A stretch of 64,000 nt of DNA from Diadema setosum (lineage: Eukaryota; Echinodermata; Echinoidea; Diadematoida; Diadematidae): contig CM067062.1 of NCBI GenBank assembly GCA_033980235.1, positions 8,702,400-8,766,399 of the forward strand, in the 5' to 3' direction. The notes beneath the pieces were generated by a model. It was not told where the DNA came from, made no database searches, and saw nothing but the letters and a program-made list of their open reading frames with translations. A program made the position numbers and the translations under genes. Every line of letters begins with the position of its first letter. The stretch's first letter is position 1. Of this stretch, positions 1 to 13,603 are shown piece by piece.

Positions 1-1631
1 CATCTGCAAAAGTAACTATTGTTTACTGTAGTAGCCTGCAAGTTTGTTTTTATATTTTAAATGCAGTCATTTGTATTTTACAGTGTATCTGCATTGTACA
101 GTGTAAATTGTTCACCTTTCAGCATAATACACACATTGACTCTTGAGTATGAATCCTTGTTTTACAGTGAATTCATTGCCTTCTTTGAGTGTTTTCTTTT
201 CAAAACTGGTTCATAATATAGACTCTAATGAATTAACTTGCAGGAAAATGTTCTTAAATATGTACAATGAATAAAACAAAGTTCAAAGGAGTATTGTACA
301 TGCATCTTAGAGGTAGCAATTTGTGTCCCATTCAAATGCAATACAATGTATTGCGTACATACCAAGTCATAATGGGGGGGGGGGGGGAATCGGAGAGCAG
401 GATAAATCTACAGTGCAATAAATGCAGTAGATAACCTTTTGACAGTGGACACATGCCATATCACTACAAAGCTAAAAGTATCATAACTCAGGCTAATTTT
501 GTCTCTTCATTGACATTTATGATCACCATTATCAGAGGATGTCCAACACGTAGCTACATGTACTGTGCTTGCTGTTATTTATAGACGAGGCAACATTTAA
601 CCTGGAGTAGAAATTCCAACCTACATTGTATGTGCCAGATTACCTTTTAATAGACTTTTTCCAAGGACACTATCATTTTTCAAGAACAACAACAAAAAAT
701 ATATTTCATTGTATTTTCATCCTTTTGATTTCATCTGATTTTAGGCAATTTGCATACTTCAGAGCTAAACAACTATACTTGTATGATTTCCGCTAGGAGT
801 CAGATTTTCTAACTTCCATAATTTAAAAAAAAAAATACACAAACAACCAAAATACTGTATCTTTATGAAACATACCTGACATTTGTCCATTGTTATTCAC
901 ACAAAAAAATTTGCAGAGGCCAACCCAGAGTATATTGTTTTGTTTTGTTTTTGTATCCTTCTGTTTGCATGAAAGTACATGAATGTACAGCTGTAAGCAT
1001 AATAAGCACACAGCATATATTGCTAAATTACTGTAAATACACTGTACACAATGTATAATGGGTGTAAATCTACTGTAGTTGTAGGCTCTCCATGGATAAT
1101 GATCCAATCCACAGAAAATCTTGTTATAGACCTGAACTCTTGAGTACAATGCATGCCATGAATATCCCGCATAGAGTTTTCCATTGGGTATATAGCAAAA
1201 AGGTGCAGTATCACAGGATTGCAGGATTCCATTTTCCTGTATAATTTCAATATTTTTATACAATGTTTCCTTCTCTCCTAATGAGGCTGAACAGTGAAAA
1301 ATATTTGCACAGTGTCGGGCTGCACCCAGAATCGCCCTGCATGTGGTGGGTCTGCATCCCGCGATGAAATTGTTCGGCCAACAAATGGCGCAAATCACAG
1401 AACTGCTGTGACTTTGTTGAGCCAAGTGCGTTAAAGACCCAAGCTGCCTGTCAACTATTCAGGGACGCTTTGTTGTACTTCACAAAATTGTGTCATGTGA
1501 GAGGAAAAGGAGGTTATATCTATGAACTTCTGTTCCACAGAGGATTAGCAATTAATTGATTTTGAGACTCAAAAAAAAAAGTGCAACTGGCTCTTTTGCC
1601 TTGGCTATGTGAATGAATCACTGGGGTGTTG

Positions 1632-2009
1632 CTACAAGACGAGGCAAGGGGGGTTGCCTGAATGGCCGACACACTGGGGGTCAAGGGTCGCCGTGAGGAC
1701 ACCTGTGGGGAGTGTCAATCTGGGAGCTCCTGTCTCCATGGACGGGGGACGACAATGGTTGGGATGAAAGAGAGAAGGAAGCATTGGGAGGGTATTAGGA
1801 GGGCGTTGATGTGTGCAGACCGGCAGAAAGGGGAGCTTGTTCGACTCAGGCGCGGGGGCAAAAACCGACAAATGCCCCAAATTTCCGACAATCGATGTTT
1901 GTAAAGCCAGCAGCAGCTCCGGCACAAGCTCCATCGGTGCCAAACGAAACATGGTGCGATTCGGCGGCTCATCCATTCTGCCACTCTTATCGATCGTGAC
2001 TTTTGGGAC
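1632..2009 (-). other. GC-richer block with open frame, possible exon or element remnant
   Basis: After a possible acceptor (TGTAG before position 2009 on the minus strand) a frame stays open for about 125 codons to a stop at 1632-1634. It is proline- and leucine-rich. Near its start it contains the short motif PPNRTMFRLAPMEL, which resembles the conserved entry to Ty3/gypsy-type reverse transcriptases (P-x-R-x-x-[FY]-R-[LM]-[SA]-P-x-E-L), but nothing further downstream matches that enzyme. Other frames on both strands are also open, so the block is compositionally stop-poor and coding status is uncertain. It could be a decayed retroelement fragment, an exon, or chance. Confidence 0.2.
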
Positions 2010-3201
2010 CTACAGTCCACAGAGCTTGATAGAAGATTTCCTAGATTGCCTGTCAGATAAAACTTGTGTGTGCCGGTCCTTCCAGAAGGAACAACCACAC
2101 ACCTTTCATACCGTCCCCCATCATGAATAACGATACACAATCAATACTTTTGGAGCTAGCCATCATTCAATCCTGTTATGACGAGAGTAAACAAGATATC
2201 ATCAAAAGGGGGCATGTGTGGTGTTATACTGAGTTCATGCCAAAATGCACAGTGTTCATACAAACGTAGAAGCTGCAGAATTCTTTTTGTTCTGTCAGTG
2301 CTGATCCACATACAATGTAAATCATAATACAGTGTACATAGACACACAAAAACACCAAGCATGCATCTACTCTGTATTCGCTGCTCTCATCTGAGCTCCA
2401 ATAGCTTTTTCATGAACAAACTATCTTAAAATTTTGCCTGTCTAATGCATCCATGGGAGCAAAATCATTTCCTAACTACAAATATGAAGTATGACAGATG
2501 TAAATTGGTGAAAGGAAAACAATCTTCTATTGGAGGAATTCAACTGCAAATAGAAAGAAAATCTATCATTATATAGGCCCTAACTACTGCAAAAGCTATT
2601 AATTTTGCACGGGTATAATTTTCGCTAATTTCATGCATCACTGTTGGGAAGTGAATATGTGAAACTATTCGAAAAAGACAGGCATTAACAGTTCACTTAT
2701 GATAGCCTCAATGTCAAATCGCAAAAACAGTATTATTCACATAAATGTCTATGACATCCTCATTTGCGAAATATGCAAAAATAACACCTTTTAATGTAAT
2801 GTGACAATTGAAAGACAAAGGATACAGGGTGTAAATTGTACGTGTAACCATAAGAAAACTGTGGTTGTACACTGAATATCATTATCTACAACATGTACAT
2901 TGTATCACATCCACTGCCAATTACACCGTATACTGTCCACACAGGATCTTCAAATAGCGGTGCTACAATGTACATGTAGGTAGTAGATTATCTGACAAGG
3001 CAAAGAGGGAAAACTGCTATTTACCCACGAGGGTGTCCTTAGGGTAAACTTTGGATTAAATTAATATTTTATTGACATTAATATGATTATAACTTCCAGA
3101 TCACTGACCAGTCTGATGATGAACATATTTTCACTGATTTTCTGTATTTTTGCTACTGTTCCCATTCAGAATTATTTACTGCAAGTACTTTATGGCTCCC
3201 A

Positions 3202-3298
3202 TTAACCCGTTGAGGATGAGTCCCAAGTATGTAAACTCGGGCAGGTGTCTATGGGAAATGCATGTTGTAGGAAACTCAGTCCGTCCTCAACGGGTTAA
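3202..3298 (+). repeat. TTAA-ended miniature element, copy 1
   Basis: This 97-bp unit begins TTAACCCGTTGAGGA and ends with the near-reverse complement CCTCAACGGGTTAA. The interior holds a degraded copy of the palindrome CCCGAGTATACTCGGG and the string TCTATGGGAAATG. Three other copies in this window share the ends and interior. The terminal TTAA on each side is the target-site signature of piggyBac-like transposons, so a non-autonomous piggyBac-type MITE is the simplest reading. Confidence 0.75.
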
Positions 3299-5289
3299 AG
3301 ACTGCTATTCCTCCTGAATAATTTCACCTATAACTGTGTATTGTCTAACAACCTAGATATTTGCAAGCACACAAACATGCATAGTTCTCAGTGAGCACAA
3401 AAGAAAGAATGTTTGTTTGTGGCATGTCCATAAACACCTACTTCTAGTGGGCATTTCTCACTGCTTGATCAATCATCCTCAACAAATGTTGGGCCGTATC
3501 CCTGCAGGCATATTTATTTTTTCTGTCTTTCTTTTTTCGTCACAGAGACTGATCAAGGTAATCAAATGTGCATACAGCAAAACTTCATTCAACGTGTCAT
3601 TTCAATCCTTGCCGAATGAGACAGTTAGAGCAGAATGTGTGGTACTGTATATCATTTTGATAACTAGGGTTTATTTCACTACATTTGCCCAGTTATGCAC
3701 CTGGGACCATTTCCTGACTTATTGCTTGGGTTTCTCGTCAGGATACTATTTATACTTTGAGTTCGTGCATGATGTAGGAAGCAATTTGTCAAAAGGTACC
3801 GAGGCAGTGGGGGTTGGGACCATAAAGGCAATCATCCAAACGAGGGACGATTCCTGTGACAGACAGCCTGAATAGACATCAGTCATCGGCACTTCGCGAC
3901 ACACGAAGAGAACATCGCCGCAGATGGCTGCTAAGTCAGTGGTTGTCTTTGCATCAAGAGCAGGTTGCGAGAAAATCAAATTACGTTGTCATATTATACA
4001 GCCCTACTGTGGGTGCCTCTAATGGCTCCCTGAAACAACATTATCACTCTTCCCCAGATGTCGATGAAGAAGTTCGCTGCCAATGTCTATCAAGACAATT
4101 TCGTGGATGTGAAATCCATCTGGCTCTATTATGCTCTTACCGAGCATTATGACAACCATCAGAAGAAAATTTGATCGGTGGTTATGTACAAGTAGACACA
4201 CATCATTGATCTCTCATAACATGGCATTATAAGGAGCCAAAACAGAAACCATGCACATTTATATTGAAACATGACTTCCATCAGGTCTTTAAGAGATCTG
4301 AAGCCATTCATTAAAGTCATGTCATGTTGCTCAAGAAACCTCCATGCTCCAAATGCAACAAAATTCTATGATCACTCCATTTTAATGTTACAATACTACA
4401 AGGCAAGTATCTAGAAAAAGAAACAATCATGGAGTATTCAATTGTGCAAATTCTTGCATACTAGTGACTTTCCAACTGGCATAATCAATTACATACAAAC
4501 ACATAAAATCTTTTTCAAATTTCATATCAATGTCAGATTTTTCAACATACACATGTACGCTGCAAAATGCAATTTCATAGTTATCAAAAATGTGAATGAC
4601 TGCTATATTATTAAATGTATGCAATTTTACACTCACCTTTCTTCCTTTCAAATAGCAACACTCCATTGCAGAAAAATCAAAACCACAAATAAATCAAATT
4701 CTGTCAACTAGTTGAAAATCAAGCCAAGGGAATGAAACAAGTCCAAAACAAGGTACTTCCCATTATTCAGTATGTTTGTAGATGAAAAAACTTCCACTGA
4801 AGACTAGAACTACTTGTTGACAATCTGTAACACACTTTTGCATGGTGTTATAAAACAAAAATGCCCCACTGACACACAATGTGTTATGCCACAGATTGGC
4901 ACTTAGAATAGTAGTATTGCAGCAGTGCATATATGCATGATATTAATCTAAACGCTTCTATGAGAGATAGTGTTCTCTCCTTTCCATCATGTAATGATAA
5001 ATCTTTGTCACTCGGAGAGGGTAATTTAGCCGACAGCCAATGGCAGGTGATTTTTGACGGGAATGAACATCTCACCTAAAATTACTCGGCAGAATCAGGT
5101 TCTAATTCTCAGAACAAACACAGCTTTCTCACTACATACAAAGTGTAAGTGTCAGAGTACGTAGGCAAATGTGGCAAAATCTCCCAGAGTGCAAAACCAC
5201 AACATTATATTTCCCATACATTTTTTTTTTTCATTTTGATGCGAGGTGCAATTTATCCCTTATTTTGAATATTACTTCACTCCTTACAT

Positions 5290-5560
5290 GTGACGTTCCG
5301 TGGGTCTCCTACTTCTACAGTGAAGTCAAAACCTTCAACATCAATTGCTATCTGCCAGCCCCTAGTTTTTCTCTTAAATGTCAGCAAGCATTGTAAACAT
5401 CTTTTGTCTTCTGCACCGAACCATCAAGAAAGTGGTACGCAAGTCTCGCCTGGCGTGGAAACTTCCACACTTTGTGGAATGGCCATTTTTCACAAACTTA
5501 ACGCTGCTAAAGATGATTGATTGGGCTACGGAGGGGATCTGTCCTAAAAAGGTGCAAGTT
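5290..5560 (-). other. Candidate exonic block, unrecognised
   Basis: On the minus strand two frames read as plausible protein. One contains PRQARLAYHFLDGSVQ and a second, further on, contains IAIDVEGFDFTVEVGDP. The second is followed by a good donor (ACAT then GTAAGG, minus strand, near 5287). A pyrimidine-bearing acceptor ends at TTTTTAG near 5547. The two frames cannot be joined without a frameshift or an extra short intron, and no family was recognised. A small exon pair, a pseudogene or an old element are all possible. Confidence 0.2.
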
Positions 5561-5563
5561 TGC

Positions 5564-5567
<4 letters not shown>

Positions 5568-5605
<38 letters not shown>

Positions 5606-5686
5606 AGACCTCTAGCTCTATCTATCTATCTATCATCTATCTACATACCTATCTATATCAATCTATCTATCTATAGATAGATAGTA
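5568..5686 (+). repeat. (CT)n followed by (TCTA)n microsatellite
   Basis: About 35 bp of pure CT dinucleotides is followed, after a 9-bp gap, by an interrupted TCTA/ATCT tetranucleotide array. The array turns into TAGA near its right end and so forms a local inverted repeat. Confidence 0.9.
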
Positions 5687-6078
5687 ACTTATCTTTTGTA
5701 CATTGTATGTATGGCTTTTGATAGTTCGTCCTCTCTGCATATTTGTTTAAGGTCATTTTCATACACAGTACACATGTAGATCATCACTGCCTACCTCCGA
5801 CAATTTTCTGAGCCTCTGGTAGATCAAATTCATAGATTCAGAGTCAAATTCAGATTTATTCAACACTTTCAGTAAAAACAGAGGAAAAATACAGACAATT
5901 GAAAACACCATACTATAACAAGAAAAGAATGATCACAAGAAAAATACATTTGAAAGTGTTCGGAGACAGACAGAAAGGCTATGCCTTATATAAAAGTCCT
6001 GTCCCCATACTATTTCATTCATAAAATATCAAAATATTAATTGAATACATTTCTTTATGAATTAATACACATACACAT

Positions 6079-6085
<7 letters not shown>

Positions 6086-6112
<27 letters not shown>
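6086..6112 (+). repeat. (CA)n microsatellite
   Basis: Pure CA dinucleotide run preceded by GCGC. Confidence 0.85.
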
Positions 6113-9100
6113 TGACATATTTTATAAAAGAATATTATCACACAATTTCGACATACTGATTTAAAACAGGCAATCTTAATTTTCTTTTAAACACATTCAG
6201 TGATGAACTCTGTCTTATTTCAACCGGAATGGCACTCCATATTTTTGGGCCATTAAAAAATATATAGAATTATATGATGGCAGGGTTCTGGCATAAGGTA
6301 GTGTGAATTTACTCAGATCATACATGTATCTTTTGCAGCATTAATACGCAGGACTTTTCAAAGACGAATCATATCCCTCTGTGTGATGTGAAGCATCACA
6401 CATTCACATTACATTCAGTTTGAGGGAAACAGATCAGGAGGGTAGGACTGGGGTGGGGTCGGACTACTGGCGGAGGAACATGGGAGGAGACATCTGAAGA
6501 GTCCCTCCAGGTGAACGAGGCCAATGAAAGGTTCATATTTGACCCCACCAAATGCAAGATGGAATGTGGATAATGTTACCACTTGAGAAGACTACAGTGT
6601 ACAGTATGCCAGGGAGACACCAGGAAAGCTCGAGAGAAAGAGAGAGGACTAAAACTGTATGCGTTCATGTGCACAAATTCTTCTGATATGCAAATTCAGC
6701 ATGCTTAGTGCACAATCGCAAATAGGGTTTGAGTGGTGAGCAGCTTACGGTGGGTGTGATAGTATGCCATTTTGTGGTTTTAGAGTCTGGTTCTGACCAA
6801 ACTGTTTTTGTTCAACCCTGCTCATGTGGAAACTAAGAAAGACTTGTGTTCTTCAGCACACATATGAAATGGCACTTTGGTATTCCAAAGAGGCTTTAGC
6901 ACTCTCCATGTGAATGTACAGTACATGTGCGTATGGAGAGCAGCTTGTCTGATACAAAGATCAGGGTGTTCATCATTCATATTAGTAGCCCCCTGGTCCC
7001 TCACAATTTTAAAAATCAATATAAACATTCAACTGTAATATGTACCAAGTATGATGGCATTTGCTGAAAGTTCTGCACAAACAAATATTTGCAGTTGTGC
7101 TACTGTGTATATTCATGTTTAATGCTGACATGGAAATTGCGCTTTGAAATTCCTTCATTTTTTTCTTCTAAGAAGAATCTCTTTGGCATATTCCCACAAC
7201 CACCGATTTGAGCAAAATTATTTTCTTTACTCGGCTAATGGGATTTGAGAATGGGAAAGGGATTTGAGAATGGGAAAGGGATTTGAGAATGAGAAAGGCA
7301 TTTGGGAATGATTTACTGCAATGCTTATGAATATTCCCTTTCAGAAATAATAACAATACACTGTCAGAGTACCATGTACATGCATTGTACTCAGTATTTT
7401 TTTTTTTGAGGCCCAATCACTGAACCTTCCCCCCCCCCCAAAAAAAAAAAGCAAACAAACAATCAAAATAGCAATTAAAACTAGAATAATACACACACAA
7501 AAAGCATCTATAGAACATAATCTGGACCAGAGACGCCACAGTCAAATTGTAGGTGACATAGAGCGGGTCAGGCTGTTCCCCTCGATTAGCAGGTACAATA
7601 AATCATACTGAACACATCTGTCTTCACTACATGATAAGCTGCGAATTGAAAATAAAAAAATGCACATTAAAAAAAAAATAAAAAAAAAAAGATTTAGCTG
7701 TGTCACATGCATGTACGTGTACATGTAGGCCTACTGCCTGTCTGCCCACAACTCTGTATTAAACATACTGTACAGCATAGGCCTCGTATCCACTACAAAC
7801 TTTATACAGGGTCTATTTCTCAATTCTGGAAGGGAAAGTGTCCCTCATACAAGTGTACACATGTATGTACATGTACACGTGTAGGCCTTTATCATGCTTT
7901 ATGTTTTCCTTGACAAGTCCGTTCAAGTATATACCTCCCCCCCCCCCCCACCATGTACTTTACGCAATTCCATAAATCAGATCAGTAAGATTCCAAAACA
8001 AATAGGCCTATTGTGTTCCACAGTGAGACAAGCAAAGAATAAAATACATTGTTTATAATTCTGTCTTGCAACTGAATATTCATTTCAGCTTTGTTTAATC
8101 CCTTTCCTGTCCTTCACCTCCCCCAATACACTCATACACAAGCACATAAACATCAATACAAAAAAATACAATCTATGCACATATTTGATGTATTCTGGGG
8201 TCCAACTGATCATGACTAAATGACCTCTGGACCCAGCAGAAGATTTATTACATAACACCAGACACTGTTTTGCTTCTGCTCCCATCAGACCGAAGAGCAA
8301 GCAAGCAAGCAAGCCAGCTCCAGTGGTTGTCTATCGGCTATCACAACTATTTAGGAAGCCCTGTCAAACATTTACATTTCTTATCTCTGTTTTCGTTTTT
8401 GCTTTGTTTTGTTTAGTCTTTTTAATACACTGTACCAAGAGTGACTGGGCCTCCCAGTGGCATGCAGAGTTCACTCGGGAGTGACAGCTACACCATAAGA
8501 AGCACTGCTGAGCAGTTCTGGATCAGGGCCCTGTGAGGCAGGTTTAGATGCTGTCACGCTTTGCACACTCAAGCATTCCTATCTTTTTCCTTCACTACTG
8601 TGTTTACTTGGAGGGAAATTTTCGCACCCACGGTTAAAACGCAAACAGGCAAAGGAAGCCTACATACTGTAAGGATGTGATGCTCTTTCCATTTAAAACT
8701 GCCTTCAGAAGTGAGTGTATCTGCAAGAATCTTCAGGATTGAAGGAGGCAGAATAAACAGAAGTTCTAAGAAGAAGAAGTGAGAACAGCATTCTTGTATT
8801 GAAAGTCATGGCTTTGAATATTGACTGAACCTCTGCTCTTAAAAGTAAGCAATGGTCACTAGCAGTTCCAAAGAAAACTGGTGAAATCACAGTAAGATGG
8901 CAAAACTTGGCAGTAAAGTCTGAGAAAGACTTTTAAAAATTACCGGGTAATCAGCAAATCATAAAACACTATCAAATTGAAACACACACTCAATGTAGGT
9001 TTACTTTACCTGTGACTGATTTTTATCTGCACCATGATCATCGAATTAAAAAGTTGACATTCCACAGACCAGTACACTTCACCATATTCTCTTGCTTTTT

Positions 9101-10093
9101 AATTACTATGAACTTCAAACAAACAGTGCTAGCACAAACCTGTCACACTTGAGTTTGCTCTGCTAAAAACAGATTGACAGGCACTTTCTGATGTACAGTC
9201 TGTAGCACTCACTCTGTATAATTGAATATCAGAAGGAGTAACTGAAAGCTACTCCAAATAATCAATGTCCACAGGACCCTGCAGCTGTTGGAATCAAGTG
9301 TCTCCTGTGGCCGTGAAAGAATCGGTAGAATTACACTGCCTCAAACTTGCAACATGGACTAACTGATGATTAATACAGGAGAGAATAAGGGGCTTGTCTT
9401 CTTGAAACAGTGGGCACATTGATATGGTTCATGTATTACTATCATATTGGGTGTTTATGAAAAAGAGAGGGGAATTTATCCCACTATGGTCCCCATACAG
9501 AAAGTTGCAATGTTCGGAAAGGACAAAATGGGAAAGGACAAAATAATGCTAAAGGGAAAATTTTTGATCTCTTCTTTTTTTTTTTTTAAAATCTAACAGT
9601 GAATAAGAAGACAACAGGCTAACATACTGTAAATCTAATAAAATCATCAGCTCCCTTGTTCATTTTCATTCTTTTTTTTAAGTGTCTCTTGTATAGGATA
9701 CAATTTTGTAAACTGAAGATCTCAGTTGCTTTGTACAACAATGCATACATGACAGACTCTGTACAGTGACCCCTGTGTATATCACCAGAACCAAAGTGAG
9801 TCCTTTCAGACACAGCAGATGAGCATATTATCAAAACACAATAGTCCTGAGCAATTACAGACATAGTGCAGTGAATCAATGTGATGTAAGAAGCTAATCT
9901 TGATGTCACATGACTGCAAGACAGAGTTCTTGACATCATGTTTAGTATCGAAAAATAAATTTCCCTGGCATGATTGCAAAAAAAAAAAAAAAGGCTACTT
10001 AGATATCATCTTGTGACAGTTTTTAGGAAGACAAAAGGACATAAACTCACACAGAATATTAATACAACCTATTCCAAAAAAAAAAAAAAGACA

Positions 10094-10132
10094 CATGTAC
10101 CAGGGAGGTGTCTCACACCTCCCTGCATGTAC
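10094..10132. mobile_element. Mini-palindrome insertion with 7-bp direct repeats, copy 1
   Basis: Positions 10101-10125 read CAGGGAGGTG, five bases, CACCTCCCTG. The 7 bp on each side are identical (CATGTAC). A palindrome bounded by a short direct repeat is the signature of a transposed unit with target-site duplication, here only 25 bp long. Two more copies lie at 51441 and 61773. Confidence 0.6.
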
Positions 10133-11355
10133 AATGTACAGTGTACACTTACACTGTAAATCATTGAACAGATTGACAATGCAGCACATTTCTGCTTCAA
10201 TTATGGCACCACTTCATCTATCTTTTGGAAGTTCTGGCTAACAATTTGTTCTTTTCCTTTACTCAGACATCACATTCAACAGTCTCAAATCAATATATGA
10301 ATGATGAAGACTACCCTTCACTTCATTCTGGAAATTAACATTAGTTTGTCATTTATTATAGAGTCATGTCAAAAACAGTACATCTTCCAAGCCATGTTTT
10401 GCTTTTCATTTGTTTGTTTTTGTTGGGTTGTTTGTTGCCTTTTGGTTTTGTTGTTTGTTTGGTTTTTTGGTGTGTGTGTGTGCATGTGTTTTCCCCCCTT
10501 TCTTTTCTTTATTTTTTGATGGGGGGGGGGGGGAGATGGCGATAAACAAAGGCTATCACTATGCACTATATCACTAGAAGCTCTAGAGTCTACCAGTTTT
10601 GCAGGCAACCTGATCAGGTATGACAGAAGGTTCCCTATATTGTTCCCTATGATCATGCAACTTGGTTGAAGTTTGGCAATGAATTGTATCTACATGGTAG
10701 ATCAAATCTGATAACAAACACATCACATGAACATAAATAAAGTCAGCTGTGGAAACATCTTATAAACTACAAATAACAGATTCCAGTCAGAAGTTGACAC
10801 ATTCCTGTCAAAGAAGTACAACAGATTCACATACTCTGCAGAGTAGTTTTCTCAAACAGTCAGTAGCAGTCAATACTGCAGTAAAGAAGTCAAGGTACTC
10901 AAGTTTGACATACATTGTACAGTGGAAACTTGCTGAAAGTGGGAGGGCATTAGGCTAACCATAGATAGGGTAGGCTAGGCGGTAGGTGCCGAGTATCAAG
11001 ATTGACCTGCAAATTAGTTTAACGAAGGTTTAAAGCAACATGGAAAACACTTCAAACGTCCTGATCAAAGTAGGCCCTACGTACTACTACACCATATCCA
11101 GTGACAAGCGAACCAACCATGTCTCGGAAAGTGTCTTAGATTCTATTTGAGTAGAGCAGAATTCGATTGAACAGAGACACAACACAAGACAAGTAACATG
11201 TCATAGATCCCCACAGTGGTACCGCCAGCGTACCGCCATAGCATAGTACGCCGGACCCAGCCCGAGCCCAATCCGATGCACGACAAGCACACTCCTCGAA
11301 ATTTGAATATGCAGCATCAGGATTCATTCTTCCAGCTTAACGGGTGAAAACCTAC

Positions 11356-11391
11356 CTTTCCCCTCTTCTTCCTTTCGCCAAGTTTCTCCAT
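11356..11391 (-). CDS. Probable first coding exon of an unidentified gene
   Basis: On the minus strand AAAATGG (good Kozak context: A at -3, G at +4) opens a frame reading MEKLGERKKRGK. The frame runs straight into a strong donor, AAAG followed by GTAGGT. The codons are phase 0 at the junction. The lysine/arginine-rich start gives no family. The rest of the gene would lie to the left, below 11.3 kb. A candidate terminal exon for it is 8476-8532 (acceptor CTCACAG, frame GPDPELLSSASYGVAVTPE then stop), but no middle exons were found. The promoter block just upstream supports a real transcript start. Confidence 0.4.
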
Positions 11392-11530
11392 TTTATTCCT
11401 TTCAATATTCCATATTGGTTATCCGTCACGAAAGCGAGATAAATCCAACGTAAGCAGAAACATTCTGTTGCTAAACAGGAGCTGGTTTCACGTAGCGAGC
11501 GTTGTTGCAGACGCCATCTTGATTAAGCTT
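11392..11530 (-). promoter_or_regulatory. Likely promoter and 5' leader (minus strand)
   Basis: This block has more CpG than its surroundings and contains AAGATGGCGTC (minus strand, 11511-11521), which matches the YY1-type element often found at animal transcription starts. Two or three short upstream reading frames precede the ATG at 11391. No TATA box was seen. Confidence 0.35.
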
Positions 11531-13030
11531 GCTTCTAGGGTGCTGTTGTATTGAAAGCTCTACCTCCCTCTGGAAATATGAATAGATATTATTCAATGTG
11601 TTTCAGCACCATACATCGAACGGTTCAGTCATATGAAAGTTTCTGATATTATATTGATCATTTTGTAAGATTCCCTCGCTTGGCATGAATACTCACTATA
11701 ATGATGAATTCCATGGAACTTTCATTCGTTTCTAAAAGTGCATTTAGAGGAGTCCAATCTAATGACATAATAGCCCTCCGGAGAAAATCCTTCTTTCTTG
11801 TCGTGGCCGTTTTCCTTATCAAAAGGAATCTCGACAAAAGCTGTTTTCCCAACAAAAGGGAATAAACTGATACACTTCGTTGCCTTTAGTTGTTTCCTCG
11901 ATTGGTCCACTCTTTCTTCCTCTATTCACTTGATAATCTCTTCGAGACTGTTAAAGGAGAAAGGATACCCCGAAGAGACAAAAGAGGTTATTCACTGAAG
12001 GTTGAGAAAATTTGGTGTTTAACAAGCTCGTTAGATTCCACGAACGCGAAAGGGATTCCACTTGTAGTTTAATCCTGTTAACCAGTCATTAAATCGCTAT
12101 CAAACACAAGGTTAACTTGATAGGTGAACCATAGGATCGCTATTCTATTACTACTAGTATTCTTTAGCTTCGTCGTGCACGGCAAGGAATGGGAAAATGA
12201 AGGTTGCTTTGTATTTTTTCTAAACTTGCGGTTTTCGTTATGAATTCGCTCTGCCTCCTGTTTTCTTTTCTTTTCCAATTGTTTTGAGTCAATTCAGTTT
12301 ATGTTTTCTGTCAATTTGAATAATTTTATGTAATGCACATCGACTAATTCGAGTGTTTCGACCATGCTTTCACGCAGCCCTGCTTCTTCTTTCATTCAAG
12401 AATACCTACACTTTCATCTGGGTTAAATTTTGCGCTAGGACAAAAGTAAAAATATTGCAACATCAATAGGCAATTATGTAATGTCGTAATGTGGAATGCT
12501 TTTACAAAGTCCGATTTTCTTTCCCTTTTTTTTTTTTAGAAAAAATGTATGTGAGTGTGTATGTATGTAAAAATCATTGCATGGCTCTACGAGCAATTTT
12601 CAATCTCTTCGTAGGTCCTACCAACTCATGACCTATCATCATCGCACTTTTTTGACATTTTCTTTAGTCTTACCATAGACCAGTAAGGGCCCTATCTCTT
12701 TCATGTTTTATTTCACTGGCCGCTGATTGTATTGTTCAACATCGAGAGAAGACATTCAATACAAAATACTGTGCGCGAGAGAAAATCGATACTTCGTAAA
12801 CTGACATGTTCGTACAATGGCCTTTTGAGGGCGCTATAATGGAAAAAAGGCAGAATGATGTTCAGAGGGCCAAAGAGCATTTTGAGCAGGGAGGAGAGCC
12901 GAGTCGTGTTTTGCCAAAAAGGTATATGTCTGCCGTTTTACAGCGACTACAAAGCCGAGAAAATCGACTTTAAAGTTTTGGCAGTTTCCTTGATCGTAGA
13001 AGCCATCTAAACTGTGCAGCGCTCAGGGAT

Positions 13031-13603
13031 TTAAAGGACAAGTTCACCTTCATTAACATAAGGATTAAGAGAATGCAGCAATATTAGTAGAACACATCAG
13101 TGAAAGTTTGAGGAGAATTGAACAGTCGATGCAAAAGTCATGAATTTTTAAAACTTTTGTGTTGGAACCGCTGGATGAGGAGACTACTAAGGCTCGTGAT
13201 GTCATATGAGTACAACAGTATAAAGAAAATGTAAAGAAAATTCAACATATTGTCACTTTTTTCGCATAATAAAAGAACACTTGACTTGCCTCTTTCTAAA
13301 GGCAATGGGAATAATACCCATAACATTATTATGTCAGTAACGAGTCAAGGGAATGTGTACTTTTTTCAAAAGATGAAATTTTGTGAAATTCTCTTTATAT
13401 TTTCCTTATATTGTTGTACGCATGTGACATCATACACTGCAGTAGTCTTCTCATCCAGCGGTGACTGCACAAAAACTTCAACAATTCATAACTTTTGAAC
13501 GGATTGTCCGATTTTCCTCAAACTTTCAATGATGACGGGTGTTCTATTAATATTACTACATTCTCTCAATCCTTATGTTAATGAAGGTGAACTTGTCATT
13601 TAA
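13031..13603. repeat. Long foldback element, ~573 bp
   Basis: The left end TTAAAGGACAAGTTCACC is matched in inverted orientation by the right end (GGTGAACTTGTCATTTAA). The similarity runs inward for more than 200 bp through ATTAACATAAGGATT, the AACTTTTG block and the GATGAGGAGACTAC block. The centre is short and unpaired. A non-autonomous TIR (foldback) transposon is the natural explanation. Confidence 0.8.

Larger units (their letters stand above)
1..11355. other. Stretch without a provable gene
   Basis: No exon chain could be joined here. If the first exon at 11356-11391 is real, this stretch is mainly intron and later exons of that minus-strand gene. Several blocks are open in two or more frames (about 1265-1450, 1632-2009, 3746-3980 and 5290-5560), but splice signals and phases do not link them and no family was recognised. 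The remainder is AT-rich single-copy-looking DNA with microsatellites, poly-A tracts and one TTAA element. Confidence 0.4.

Noticed and set aside
823..1425. 200-codon open frame on the minus strand
   Set aside because: No family resemblance and poor codon-like composition toward its end (long Phe/Tyr/Cys/Lys run). A different frame in 1265-1450 reads equally well, so length alone is not evidence.
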